From Suilimivivens sp964458255 (GTDB lineage: Bacteria > Bacillota > Clostridia > Lachnospirales > Lachnospiraceae): a stretch of 40,471 nucleotides of DNA. The notes beneath the pieces were generated by a model. It did not search any database and was not told the DNA's origin. It was given only the letters and a program-made list of their open reading frames with translations. Where the stretch lies: assembly GCA_964458255.1 (NCBI GenBank), contig CAYWHY010000011.1, forward strand, positions 1 through 40,471, in the 5' to 3' direction. Of the stretch, positions 1 to 6,991 are shown piece after piece (positions within the stretch are counted from its first letter, which is position 1; each line of letters begins with the position of its first letter). The translations under genes were made by a program, and so were the position numbers.

Positions 1-82
1 CTTACTGTCAAGACCTTTTTTTACTTTTTTTGAAAACTTTTTACTGCTTTCCCTTTGCACCACCTTCAGACGGTGGGTTTTC

Positions 83-112
83 ATTATAGCATAATCACAA
101 AAATTTTGTCAA
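83..112 (-). promoter_or_regulatory. Second tandem leftward promoter
   Basis: TTGACA (112-107) and TATAAT (88-83) on the minus strand are separated by 18 bases. The spacer carries one arm of the 13-bp inverted repeat at 91-130. A third TTGACA (11-6) lies near the window edge, and its -10 box would be outside the window. Confidence 0.72.
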
Positions 113-130
113 CCAACTTTTTGTGATTAT
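91..130. repeat. 13-bp perfect inverted repeat between tandem promoters
   Basis: The arms ATAATCACAAAAA (91-103) and TTTTTGTGATTAT (118-130) are exact complements separated by 14 bases. One arm covers most of the -10 box of the upstream promoter and the other fills the spacer of the downstream promoter. It has no following T-tract, so it is not a good terminator. It could be an operator or chance symmetry in AT-rich promoter DNA. Confidence 0.6.
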
Positions 131-154
131 ATTTCAGATTATGATTTCTGTCAA
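107..154 (-). promoter_or_regulatory. Tandem leftward promoters, first and start of second
   Basis: On the minus strand a TTGACA box (154-149) is followed after 17 bases by TATAAT (131-126). This is a perfect sigma-A type promoter pointing to the left edge. A second TTGACA (112-107) begins 14 bases below it and belongs to the next promoter. Such stacked consensus promoters are typical of rRNA and tRNA operons in Firmicutes, so a stable RNA operon probably lies just beyond position 1. That last step is inference, because no RNA gene is visible there. Confidence 0.75.
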
Positions 155-180
155 AATCTTTTTAGCTACTCTTTACAAAA

Positions 181-218
181 AGCGAAAAATTTGGAAGCAC
201 CACCTTTCGGCACTTCCA
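181..218 (-). terminator. Probable terminator after tRNA-Ser
   Basis: Minus-strand hairpin with a six-pair TGGAAG/CTTCCA base (218-213 with 197-192), an interrupted upper stem, and T-rich sequence after it. It lies 24 bases past the tRNA 3' end. Confidence 0.55.
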
Positions 219-241
219 GTTATTTCTACCGGCAGCTAAAA

Positions 242-329
242 CGGAGAAAGAGGGATTTGAACCCTCGCGCCGCGTGAACGACCTACACCCTTAGCAGGGG
301 CGCCTCTTCAGCCTCTTGAGTATTTCTCC
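242..329 (-). tRNA. tRNA-Ser (anticodon GCU)
   Basis: The acceptor stem GGAGAAA (329-323) pairs with TTTCTCC near 249-243, and the discriminator base is G at 242. The anticodon GCT reads from plus positions 295-293 in a loop flanked by CT and AA. The long variable arm and 88-base length are those of a class II serine tRNA. The TTCAAAT of the T arm is present. CCA is not encoded. Confidence 0.95.
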
Positions 330-391
330 ACGAATCTGAATTGCTTACCGCTACCAATATGCAATTATGCGTTTTTCACAACGCAAAAGTT

Positions 392-420
392 ATTATACAT
401 AAGCGTATTTCTTTTGTCAA
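392..420 (-). promoter_or_regulatory. Promoter of tRNA-Ser
   Basis: On the minus strand TTGACA (420-415), a 17-base spacer and TATAAT (397-392) form a perfect sigma-A consensus. Transcription would start near 385, about 56 bases before the mature tRNA 5' end. Confidence 0.8.
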
Positions 421-460
421 CTTATTTTTTTATGCTATGCATGCTATTGCTTGTGCATTG

Positions 461-1180
461 CTATACATTGTACTTTGTAATTGCCACTTCTATTCTTCTC
501 TTCACCTCTGCTGCAATCTCTACCGTCTTCATATTTTTATATTCTTCATAATACATAGGTGGCAAATAGATAACTTTTACTGTTACAGGACGAATAGAGT
601 TCTCATCAAAAGGAATAAAAGAATCAATGAGTGCACAAGGTACAATCGGACATTTTGCTTTGACTGCACTTTTAAAACTCCCCCCTTTAAAATCAAGAAG
701 CTCATTTCCGTTCCTGCTTCTGTGACCTTCAGCAAAAATAAGAAAATTCTTACCTCTCTTTACTTCCTCTGCCACATTTAAAATTACCTGCATAGACTGT
801 TTAATATCGTCCCTGTCCATGGCATAGGAACCAAGTGCTTCCACTACCTGCTTTAAAAGAATGACTTTACTGGCTTCTTTTTTAATTACAAAAGCAAAGG
901 GTTTGGGACAAGACTCCAAAAATACAAGCACATCAAACATTCCCTGATGATTTGGAAATAATATAAATCCATTTTCTTTCGGTAAATTTTCAATTCCGTA
1001 GCTTTCTATCTTTACTCTCCCGGCCCGATTCGCATTTTTTGTTACTTTTTTTACTACGGCATAAGCTTCTTCATGTGTAACTTTTTTACTTTTCCCACAC
1101 CACCAGATTTGAAACATGTAGTATGGTGCTTTCAAAATAAGTCTCAGAACCATTAATGCAATTCTCATATTAATAACCAT
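461..1180 (-). CDS. plsC: 1-acylglycerol-3-phosphate acyltransferase family protein (PlsC-like)
   Basis: Predicted membrane-associated enzyme that transfers an acyl chain to lysophosphatidic acid to make phosphatidic acid in phospholipid synthesis. The family signature NHx4D is seen as N77-H78...D83 (NHQGMFD). The glycerol-phosphate binding motif is EGHRS at 151-155, where EGTRS is usual. A hydrophobic N-terminus (residues 5-26) could anchor it to the membrane, and 239 residues is normal for the family. It is the last gene of the leftward unit, 85 bases after the fumarase beta gene. The start is uncertain: AAAGGA lies only one base before the first ATG, and the in-frame ATG at residue 5 (1168) has better spacing. 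Exact acyl acceptor is not provable from sequence. Confidence 0.88.
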   Translation of the reverse strand: MVINMRIALMVLRLILKAPYYMFQIWWCGKSKKVTHEEAYAVVKKVTKNANRAGRVKIESYGIENLPKENGFILFPNHQGMFDVLVFLESCPKPFAFVIKKEASKVILLKQVVEALGSYAMDRDDIKQSMQVILNVAEEVKRGKNFLIFAEGHRSRNGNELLDFKGGSFKSAVKAKCPIVPCALIDSFIPFDENSIRPVTVKVIYLPPMYYEEYKNMKTVEIAAEVKRRIEVAITKYNV

Positions 1181-1265
1181 GTCCTTTCCATAACCTGCGA
1201 ACTTTTGGCTACAGGCACAAATCCGAGTGTAAAAAATTTATTTTCCACACTGTTTTCTCCCTGTA

Positions 1266-1817
1266 CTATTCTTCCTTATACTCATTAATAGCGGTTTCAT
1301 AAAGATTGTTTCCCTCTGCATCAATTACTACAATAACCGGAAAGTCCTTTACCTCCAATTTGCGAATGGCTTCTGTTCCTAAATCATTATACGCAATTAC
1401 TTCCGATTTAATTATAGATTTAGAAAGCAACGCACCCGCACCTCCTACTGCCGCAAAATAAACAGCTCCGTTTCTGACAATTGCATTACGCACTTCTTCA
1501 CTTCTTTTTCCTTTACCGATCATTCCTCTTTGTCCTAAATCAAGCAGACGCGGAGTGTATTTGTCCATTCTACTGGCTGTAGTTGGTCCGGCAGAACCAA
1601 TGGGACGCCCTTCCCTTGCAGGAGACGGTCCCATATAATATATAATATTATTATCAATATCAAAGGGAAGTTTTCCGCCTTGTTCCAAAGTTTCATACAT
1701 TCTTTTGTGTGCAGCATCTCTCGCCGTATAAATTGTTCCGGACAAATATACATAATCTCCGCTTTTTAATGTTGCGGCTGTATTTTTATTAAAAGGAACC
1801 GTTATATATTTTTCCAT
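1266..1817 (-). CDS. Class I fumarate hydratase, beta subunit (C-terminal domain)
   Basis: Beta part of the two-subunit, iron-sulfur class I fumarase/L-tartrate dehydratase type enzyme, interconverting fumarate and malate in the cytosol. Family motifs seen are GPTTASRMD (77-85) and MIGKG (99-103), and 183 residues matches the stand-alone C-terminal domain. It follows the alpha subunit after 58 bases, in the usual alpha-beta order. The gap holds a 16-bp perfect palindrome (1852-1867). AAAGGGAAAGG precedes the ATG. Related hydratases for tartrate or other hydroxy-acids have the same fold, so fumarase is the likely but not the only possible substrate assignment. Confidence 0.9.
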   Translation of the reverse strand: MEKYITVPFNKNTAATLKSGDYVYLSGTIYTARDAAHKRMYETLEQGGKLPFDIDNNIIYYMGPSPAREGRPIGSAGPTTASRMDKYTPRLLDLGQRGMIGKGKRSEEVRNAIVRNGAVYFAAVGGAGALLSKSIIKSEVIAYNDLGTEAIRKLEVKDFPVIVVIDAEGNNLYETAINEYKEE

Positions 1818-1851
1818 TTTATACTATACCTTTCCCTTTAAAATAGAAAAC

Positions 1852-1867
1852 CTACTATATATAGTAG
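1852..1867. repeat. 16-bp palindrome between fumarase subunit genes
   Basis: CTACTATATATAGTAG reads the same on both strands. It lies in the 58-base gap between the alpha and beta genes. It could be an mRNA hairpin that tunes subunit ratio or a processing site. No T-tract follows, so it is not a terminator. Confidence 0.5.
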
Positions 1868-1875
1868 AAACTCAT

Positions 1876-2721
1876 TTAAATTTCTCTTACACAATGTCTG
1901 TTTACATGGCAACAAATATTAATTGCAACAGGTAACCCCGCAATATGTGTGGGATATGTGTTAATGTTTACTGCCAATGCCGTAGTACTGCCACCCAAAC
2001 CTCCCGGGCCGATACCTGTTTTATTAATTTTCGCAAGAAGTTCTTCTTCCACTTCCTTTACATAAGGAATTTCAGAACGTTTATCGACAGGTCTTGTCAA
2101 AGCCTGTTTTGCCATCAATGCACATTTCTCAAAAGTACCACCGACACCTACTCCTACCACCATGGGAGGACAGGCATTAGGACCTGCGTCTTTTACAGCT
2201 GTAAGAATGGCATTCTTAACGCCTTCTATTCCGTCTGCCGGCTTTAACATAAAAACTCTGCTCATGTTCTCACTGCCGAATCCTTTGGGCGCAACCGTGA
2301 TTTTAATCTTATCTCCCGCAACAATATTGTAATGAATAACAGCCGGTGTATTATCATTTGTATTTTCTCTGATAATAGGGTCTTTTACCACTGATTTTCG
2401 AAGGAACCCTTCTACATAGCCTTGACGAACACCCTCATTAACAGCATCTGTCAAAAGTCCACCTTCAATTTTAACTTCCTGACCGACTTCCATAAAAACC
2501 ACAGCCATTCCGGTATCCTGACAAATCGGAATCATATCTTCACCGGCAATTTCCAGATTTTCTTTCAATTGATTTAAAATCTGCTTACCCGTCAAAGATT
2601 TTTCGGACTTCTGTGCACAAACAAGCGCTTCCTCCACATCCTTCGTAAGAAAATGATTCGCTTCTATACACATCTCTTTAATATTTCTGATAATATCATC
2701 AACGTGAACTGTTCTCATCAT
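1876..2721 (-). CDS. Class I fumarate hydratase, alpha subunit (N-terminal domain)
   Basis: Alpha subunit of the oxygen-sensitive [4Fe-4S] fumarase. It carries the three expected cluster cysteines: C67 in CQDTG, C184 in CPP, and C271 near the C-terminal CCHVNRH. SENMSRVFMLKPADG (150-164) and VGVGVGGTFEKC are further family motifs, and 281 residues is the normal length. Its ATG overlaps the TAA of the HIT gene by one base (TAATG), so translation is probably coupled, with AGGG upstream as ribosome site. The C-terminus has additional cysteines (C270, C277), which is slightly unusual. Confidence 0.92.
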   Translation of the reverse strand: MMRTVHVDDIIRNIKEMCIEANHFLTKDVEEALVCAQKSEKSLTGKQILNQLKENLEIAGEDMIPICQDTGMAVVFMEVGQEVKIEGGLLTDAVNEGVRQGYVEGFLRKSVVKDPIIRENTNDNTPAVIHYNIVAGDKIKITVAPKGFGSENMSRVFMLKPADGIEGVKNAILTAVKDAGPNACPPMVVGVGVGGTFEKCALMAKQALTRPVDKRSEIPYVKEVEEELLAKINKTGIGPGGLGGSTTALAVNINTYPTHIAGLPVAINICCHVNRHCVREI

Positions 2722-3134
2722 TAATCCCTCGTAATTACGTTTTTGATTTCTTCCAGCTCTTCCTGCGTCATACTACCGGATTTTAAAACTGTTTTCTGAC
2801 CATCATTCCTGTACCTGGGAATTAAATGCATATGAAAATGAAACACTGTCTGTCCTGCCACTTCCCCGTTATTCTGCATCAGGTTAAAACCATCACACTC
2901 CAGCTTATCGGTCATAACCTTTGCCATTTTCTGTGCAAGTTTCATGACTTCTGCCGCAGTTTCCTCCGGAAGCTCATATAAATTTGCGTAATGATTCTTT
3001 GGAAGAATAAGTGCATGCCCTTTTGTAGCCGGTGCTGTATCAAGAATAACCCGAAATTCTTCATCCTCATACAATACCTTGGAAGGAATTTCTCCCGCAG
3101 CAATTTTACAAAAAATACAATTTTCGTCTCTCAT
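2721..3134 (-). CDS. HIT family nucleotide-binding protein (HinT-like)
   Basis: Small cytosolic nucleotide phosphoramidase/hydrolase of the histidine triad family. The triad is H99-F-H101-M-H103 (HFHMHLIPR), and the N-terminal fold signature CIFCKIAAGEIP holds a CxxC pair (C6, C9) that binds zinc in some relatives. Length 137 residues is typical. AAGGAG lies at good distance before the ATG. The gene sits 13 bases after the flavodoxin/SCP2 gene and overlaps the fumarase alpha start, so it is part of the same mRNA. Why a HIT protein is coupled to fumarase is unclear. Confidence 0.92.
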   Translation of the reverse strand: MRDENCIFCKIAAGEIPSKVLYEDEEFRVILDTAPATKGHALILPKNHYANLYELPEETAAEVMKLAQKMAKVMTDKLECDGFNLMQNNGEVAGQTVFHFHMHLIPRYRNDGQKTVLKSGSMTQEELEEIKNVITRD

Positions 3135-3147
3135 TGTTTTTCTCCTT

Positions 3148-4158
3148 CTATATTGTTTTTTTCATAAAAACAAAAATCTGATCTAAGGTACGAAGAATCT
3201 TAAAGTCTCCCTTCATTTTCATTTCCCCACCCATAAAAGCTCTTTGAAAAGTCATACGGGCAAAAATAATATTATCCATTGTTTCTTTACTCATTTGGAT
3301 TTCAACATCAACGGAATCTGCATTTCCATAATAACATTTGCTTTCCGCTCCGTTTACCTCTATGATAAACGGCATTTGCTTTCCTTCTATCTGGATTTTA
3401 TAAATAGCTTTAAACCCCGACTGTGGCACAAAATGGCTCTGGAAATCTTTAATATATTCTTCCTCTGCATTTAGCTCAACATCACTACTGCCCATCATAT
3501 CACGGAAAAGACTTGTCAACTCCTGAATATCCTCTTTTTGCCTTCTGACATAGCTGTCATCAGAGGCATATTGTGATAACTGTTCTGATTCCTGAGGTGT
3601 TAAATCAATATTTTGTGTAATGGATACCATCTTCTTAACTGCCTGATTGCTGGCAGGAAGACTTGCCATCTTCTGATTGATGGTCCGATACATATTCTCT
3701 GCTTTCTTCTCAATAATCTTATGGTAATCTTCATTTCCTTCAAAAACAGAAGCATCCGCTATATACCCGCAGATACCGCTACAGGGAAGACCACCCAGAA
3801 TTTCCCATGCCGTAGCAAGGCTTAATTTTCCTTCTCTTTCACCATAAGTTGTGGACATTACCACCGGACACATATATATCTTGGAAATTTTCTCCTTATC
3901 ACCGTAAAGCCAGCAGGCATCTAAAAAGTGTTGCATGTAACCACCGATACCAAACCACTCTACTGTGGTTGCAAGTATAATTCCGTCTGCTTCTTTTAAT
4001 GTCTTTGGTAACGTCGTAATACTGTTTTTCTGTTCATACAAATTAAAACGTTCCACTATCACATGAAGCTCCTCTAAAACCTCCTGCATCTTATTAATTA
4101 CATAAAGTGTCGGATCATCCATTAAACCTCTTCCACCATAATAAATACATATCTTCAT
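3148..4158 (-). CDS. Flavodoxin-like NAD(P)H oxidoreductase fused to an SCP2 sterol-carrier domain
   Basis: The first ~180 residues have the flavodoxin-like fold of NADPH-dependent FMN reductases: a start of MKICIYYGG and then TVEWFGIGGYMQHFLD, where flavin proteins of this class contact FMN. The last ~110 residues resemble the SCP2 lipid-binding fold (ADSVDVEIQMSK, then GGEMKMKGDF). The two joined suggest a redox enzyme acting on a hydrophobic ligand; the ligand is unknown. I start at the second ATG (residue 7 of the longest frame) because GGAAGGA sits 8 bases before it and the fold begins there. The alternative start is 4176. It is the first gene of a five-gene unit behind the promoter at 4204-4232. 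Confidence 0.8.
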   Translation of the reverse strand: MKICIYYGGRGLMDDPTLYVINKMQEVLEELHVIVERFNLYEQKNSITTLPKTLKEADGIILATTVEWFGIGGYMQHFLDACWLYGDKEKISKIYMCPVVMSTTYGEREGKLSLATAWEILGGLPCSGICGYIADASVFEGNEDYHKIIEKKAENMYRTINQKMASLPASNQAVKKMVSITQNIDLTPQESEQLSQYASDDSYVRRQKEDIQELTSLFRDMMGSSDVELNAEEEYIKDFQSHFVPQSGFKAIYKIQIEGKQMPFIIEVNGAESKCYYGNADSVDVEIQMSKETMDNIIFARMTFQRAFMGGEMKMKGDFKILRTLDQIFVFMKKTI

Positions 4159-4203
4159 ATCCACGTTCCTTCCCATGCTTCATTGTGTCAAACAATTACT
4201 TTT

Positions 4204-4232
4204 AGTATAAAGCGGATTTGATTATCTGTAAA
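4204..4232 (-). promoter_or_regulatory. Promoter of the flavodoxin/HIT/fumarase unit
   Basis: Minus-strand TTTACA (4232-4227), 17-base spacer and TATACT (4209-4204). The -35 box overlaps the stop codon region of the FHA gene. Transcription would start near 4197, about 40 bases before the chosen start at 4158. This separates the metabolic genes from the pilus operon, unless there is read-through, as no terminator is seen in the 45-base gap. Confidence 0.6.
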
Positions 4233-5355
4233 TAAATTTTAACTTTCCTAAACGGATTTCATCACCCGGTTCTAAAGTTTCCGAGGTGTTTGGATCCATT
4301 CTCATTCCATTTTTAAAGGTCCCGTTTGTGGAATTTAAATCCGTCATACAAACTTTGCCGTTTTCCCTCGCAAACTTCACATGTCTACGACTGATGCTCT
4401 GGTCATTTATGACCATATCCACACTTCCGGCAAGCTTTCCGACAGTAACCGGCAAATGATTTAAATCAATGTGATTTTTATTTGTTTTTCCTATTCCGTA
4501 CAGTTTATTTTCACAATTTTCTGTCCATGGAATAAATACGGTATTTCCCAAAATCCGGTTGTCATCATCTGTTTCCGTTTGTGCAAAAAAATCCTGATAA
4601 TTGTTTTCCTGCCTCTCTTCCCTTTTATTATCTGTCTTTTTTCTTTTTCCTTTTCTCCCCCAAAATTTTTCAATGATTCGCCGCATCCATGTTGTTCTTT
4701 TTGTTTTTAAAGAATCTTCCTCATCATCCTCATAAAAACTGTATAACTGCATTTCTTCTTTTTCTATAAAATTACTTTCCGTCTGTTTTGCTATTTCATC
4801 TGACGGTTCATCAAGTGGTAAATAATCCTGTTCAAACCATTGCAACACCTCATCCAGCATAAATCTCTCTTTTTCCACCAATTCCAGCATTTTGTAACTG
4901 ACATCCACTGCGCGACTATCTTCAGTATCTACCTTTTCGGTGAGAAATTCCAACAATACGCGCATGTAATCTTCCTGAGGTGTAAAGGGATAATAAAGAA
5001 ACGAAAACTCGCCGGTTTCAACATCTAAAAAAACGAATTCCGGCTTGAGTAAAAGACATTTTTCCTCCAGTAAAAATCCTTCCATCCTGTCCCAGGCTAT
5101 TTTTAACTGCACAAACAATTTGCAAAGCAGCTCCATACCTATTCGCCTACACTCAAATAAACTGGCCAGACTCTGTTTAGAAGTAATTTCATAATAAAGC
5201 AACATTTCTCCATTAATATACCGTTCCTTGCACGGCACCAGGCCTTGTACTTTATTTGCTGTAATCATCTTACACTGATATTCATTTACCAATGCATGTT
5301 CGTCCTTCAAAATAAGAAAATTATGTCTGAAATCCTTATAGTATTTAATTTCCAT
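4222..5355 (-). CDS. DUF6382-type protein with C-terminal FHA domain, pilus-associated
   Basis: The C-terminal ~70 residues are a forkhead-associated phosphothreonine-binding domain, with SISRRHVKF and DLNSTNGTFKNG, which are the classic GR/SxxH and NxTNG elements. The N-terminal ~180 residues (YYKDFRHNFLILKDEH onward) match my recollection of the DUF6382 family found with Gram-positive Tad clusters. A basic stretch around residues 220-245 links the two parts. As the last gene of the Tad operon, it may couple Ser/Thr phosphorylation to pilus assembly; this role is inferred. It overlaps the upstream TadE-like gene by 11 bases. Confidence 0.85.
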   Translation of the reverse strand: MEIKYYKDFRHNFLILKDEHALVNEYQCKMITANKVQGLVPCKERYINGEMLLYYEITSKQSLASLFECRRIGMELLCKLFVQLKIAWDRMEGFLLEEKCLLLKPEFVFLDVETGEFSFLYYPFTPQEDYMRVLLEFLTEKVDTEDSRAVDVSYKMLELVEKERFMLDEVLQWFEQDYLPLDEPSDEIAKQTESNFIEKEEMQLYSFYEDDEEDSLKTKRTTWMRRIIEKFWGRKGKRKKTDNKREERQENNYQDFFAQTETDDDNRILGNTVFIPWTENCENKLYGIGKTNKNHIDLNHLPVTVGKLAGSVDMVINDQSISRRHVKFARENGKVCMTDLNSTNGTFKNGMRMDPNTSETLEPGDEIRLGKLKFIYR

Positions 5356-5776
5356 AGCTCTGCCTCCTTACTCTTTTCACCGTCTCAAGTGGATTTTGCT
5401 GTTTTGCCGTTTTGGATACCTCCAACATACCATGAAATCCCACCACAGTTATTGTTAAATCTTTTCCCCACATTGTTGTTTGCGTTGATTCCTCTTCTAA
5501 AAACGGATAAAAACCGGATTTATATTCCAGTCTTTCTCTGACATATTCCTCCTTAAAGTAACCCGTTTTCATATCATTATATATAACTTCTCCATAATAC
5601 TCTGCTCCATTTGTAAGGCGACTTCCCCTAAATGCAATCAGATAATTATCTTGTGAAATAACACACTTGTCGTACAAATAAAACCCACACATAATCATCA
5701 TCATATATATAACCGATACAATGGGAATAATATAGGCAGCTTCTACAGTTACATACCCCTTTAAATTTTTACACAT
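5345..5776 (-). CDS. TadE-like minor pseudopilin
   Basis: Predicted pilin-like exported protein processed by the prepilin peptidase. The class III prepilin signature is clear: a short basic leader MCKNLKG followed by YVTVEAAYIIP, with glutamate at +5 after the predicted G7 cleavage and a ~20-residue hydrophobic stretch. I chose the internal ATG at 5776 (143 residues) over the longer frame to 5848. GGAGGTG lies 8 bases before it, and the added N-terminus would destroy the signature. It overlaps the peptidase gene by 8 bases (ATGTGTAA), suggesting coupled translation. The rest of the sequence is not conserved to my eye. Confidence 0.85.
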   Translation of the reverse strand: MCKNLKGYVTVEAAYIIPIVSVIYMMMIMCGFYLYDKCVISQDNYLIAFRGSRLTNGAEYYGEVIYNDMKTGYFKEEYVRERLEYKSGFYPFLEEESTQTTMWGKDLTITVVGFHGMLEVSKTAKQQNPLETVKRVRRQSYGN

Positions 5777-6191
5777 ATATAAATAACACCTCCATAGCGA
5801 GCAACAAAAAAGGCACAAAAGGAATCTGCTTTTGCTTTTTTTTAACACCTAAAACAAATATGGCATATAAGCCTGTCAAAGCAAAACCCAGTCCTACTGC
5901 CTGCATACAAAAAACACTACCTGTCCATAATCCCAACACAAGCGTGGCAACACCATCCCCATAACCAATAGTCTCTCCCGAAAAAAAAGACACTACTAAA
6001 AGCATCACTCCCGGGAAAATACTCACAGCTATTTGCTCTATGGTCAGAAATCCACCTGCTGCCAGATACAAAATCGCCACACAGCCGGATATAACAAGTA
6101 TACATAGAGATAGTTCTCTTCTTTTAATATCTTCTCCTGCCAAATAGGACATCGTAAATAATGCCGCACAATAACCTATTTTTTCATACAT
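5769..6191 (-). CDS. Prepilin peptidase, A24 family (TadV/CpaA-like)
   Basis: Membrane aspartyl protease that removes pilin leaders. Both catalytic aspartates are visible: D21 in GEDIKRRE and D79 in GYGDG (numbering from the chosen start). There are about four to five hydrophobic segments in 140 residues, the short N-methylase-free TadV form. The start at 6191 is preferred over 6212 because AGAGGA lies 6 bases upstream of it, while the longer frame overlaps the previous gene. It sits 11 bases after the TadE-like gene and directly before another pilin-like substrate. Confidence 0.93.
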   Translation of the reverse strand: MYEKIGYCAALFTMSYLAGEDIKRRELSLCILVISGCVAILYLAAGGFLTIEQIAVSIFPGVMLLVVSFFSGETIGYGDGVATLVLGLWTGSVFCMQAVGLGFALTGLYAIFVLGVKKKQKQIPFVPFLLLAMEVLFIYV

Positions 6192-6202
6192 ATCTTTTCC
6201 TC

Positions 6203-6970
6203 TTACCCACATTTACTGCAGGCTGTGCGCTCACCTGCCTGTGAAAGCGGTACAATAAATACCGTCCTCTTTAAAGCAGAGCAATTCGACCTGCCATGAT
6301 ACCGGTTTCCCCATTGTGTATAATATACAAGACCTTTTTTTCCCGGGCTACAGACTTCACATGCATTATATATTTCCCCTGATGCATTTCGTAAATTTCC
6401 AATCATGTTCCCGGTTACCGCTTCAATTTTTACTTTAAGATAAGTACACGCATCTGAAAAATGATATTTTGTTCCGCTCGCTGTAATATAAACATAAATA
6501 TCAGACTCCCTCTCCCGTTCCCACAAAGCATCACCCTGATACCCAATGAATTCATGTCCGAAGCAACGGTCTTCTATCACAATATCTCCAATAGGAAGCC
6601 AGGCTATAAAAGGCTTTATCTCATAAGAAGTGCTCAAAAGTACAGTTCCCTTTTGGAAGCTTTCTTCTTTCTGTATCTGTATTTTCTGCTCTCCATAATA
6701 ATTCTCATAAGCTTGAAAACATCTCTCCGTACATGTCTGATGTAAATTTTCCCATGTATCACTTTGAAAACGTACTATCTCCAAAGTATACAATATGGTC
6801 ATCATATAAAACAGGAAAATTGGGACCACCAAAGCGGCCTCTACCGTTATGGAAGCTTTGCACGTCAGTCCAAAAGAGGAAGAAAAAGATACTCTCTTAA
6901 ATGAAATGATGAGAGAAAGGACCTTTATTCCGACTTGCTGATTGTTACTGTGTTCTGACCAAGAGAGCAT
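6203..6970 (-). CDS. TadE-like pseudopilin with two C-terminal HxxxxC/CxxC repeats
   Basis: The N-terminus carries the TadE type signature SITVEAALVVPIFLFY, with E44 at +5 of a predicted cleavage after A39. The leader is unusually long, but AAGGAGGAGG before the ATG supports this start. The surface-exposed C-terminus has two similar units. One is GTKYH-x4-C (H170, C175) with CEVC (C204, C207). The other is GNRYH-x4-C (H225, C230) with CSKC (C251, C254). Each unit supplies one His and three Cys, a plausible zinc or other metal site, or disulfide pairs outside the cell. The family function of this tail is unknown to me. A position among tad genes makes a minor pilin or tip protein likely. Confidence 0.8.
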   Translation of the reverse strand: MLSWSEHSNNQQVGIKVLSLIISFKRVSFSSSFGLTCKASITVEAALVVPIFLFYMMTILYTLEIVRFQSDTWENLHQTCTERCFQAYENYYGEQKIQIQKEESFQKGTVLLSTSYEIKPFIAWLPIGDIVIEDRCFGHEFIGYQGDALWERERESDIYVYITASGTKYHFSDACTYLKVKIEAVTGNMIGNLRNASGEIYNACEVCSPGKKGLVYYTQWGNRYHGRSNCSALKRTVFIVPLSQAGERTACSKCG

Positions 6971-6991
6971 CTTTTTCCTCCTCCTTTTTGA

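Noticed and set aside
91..130. 13-bp inverted repeat as a terminator
   Set aside because: No T-tract follows on either strand, and it lies within promoter elements.
341..781. Rightward 146-codon open frame over tRNA leader and plsC
   Set aside because: It is antisense to plsC and starts in the tRNA leader region, and its product is Cys/Phe-rich with no recognisable domain. It is a shadow frame.
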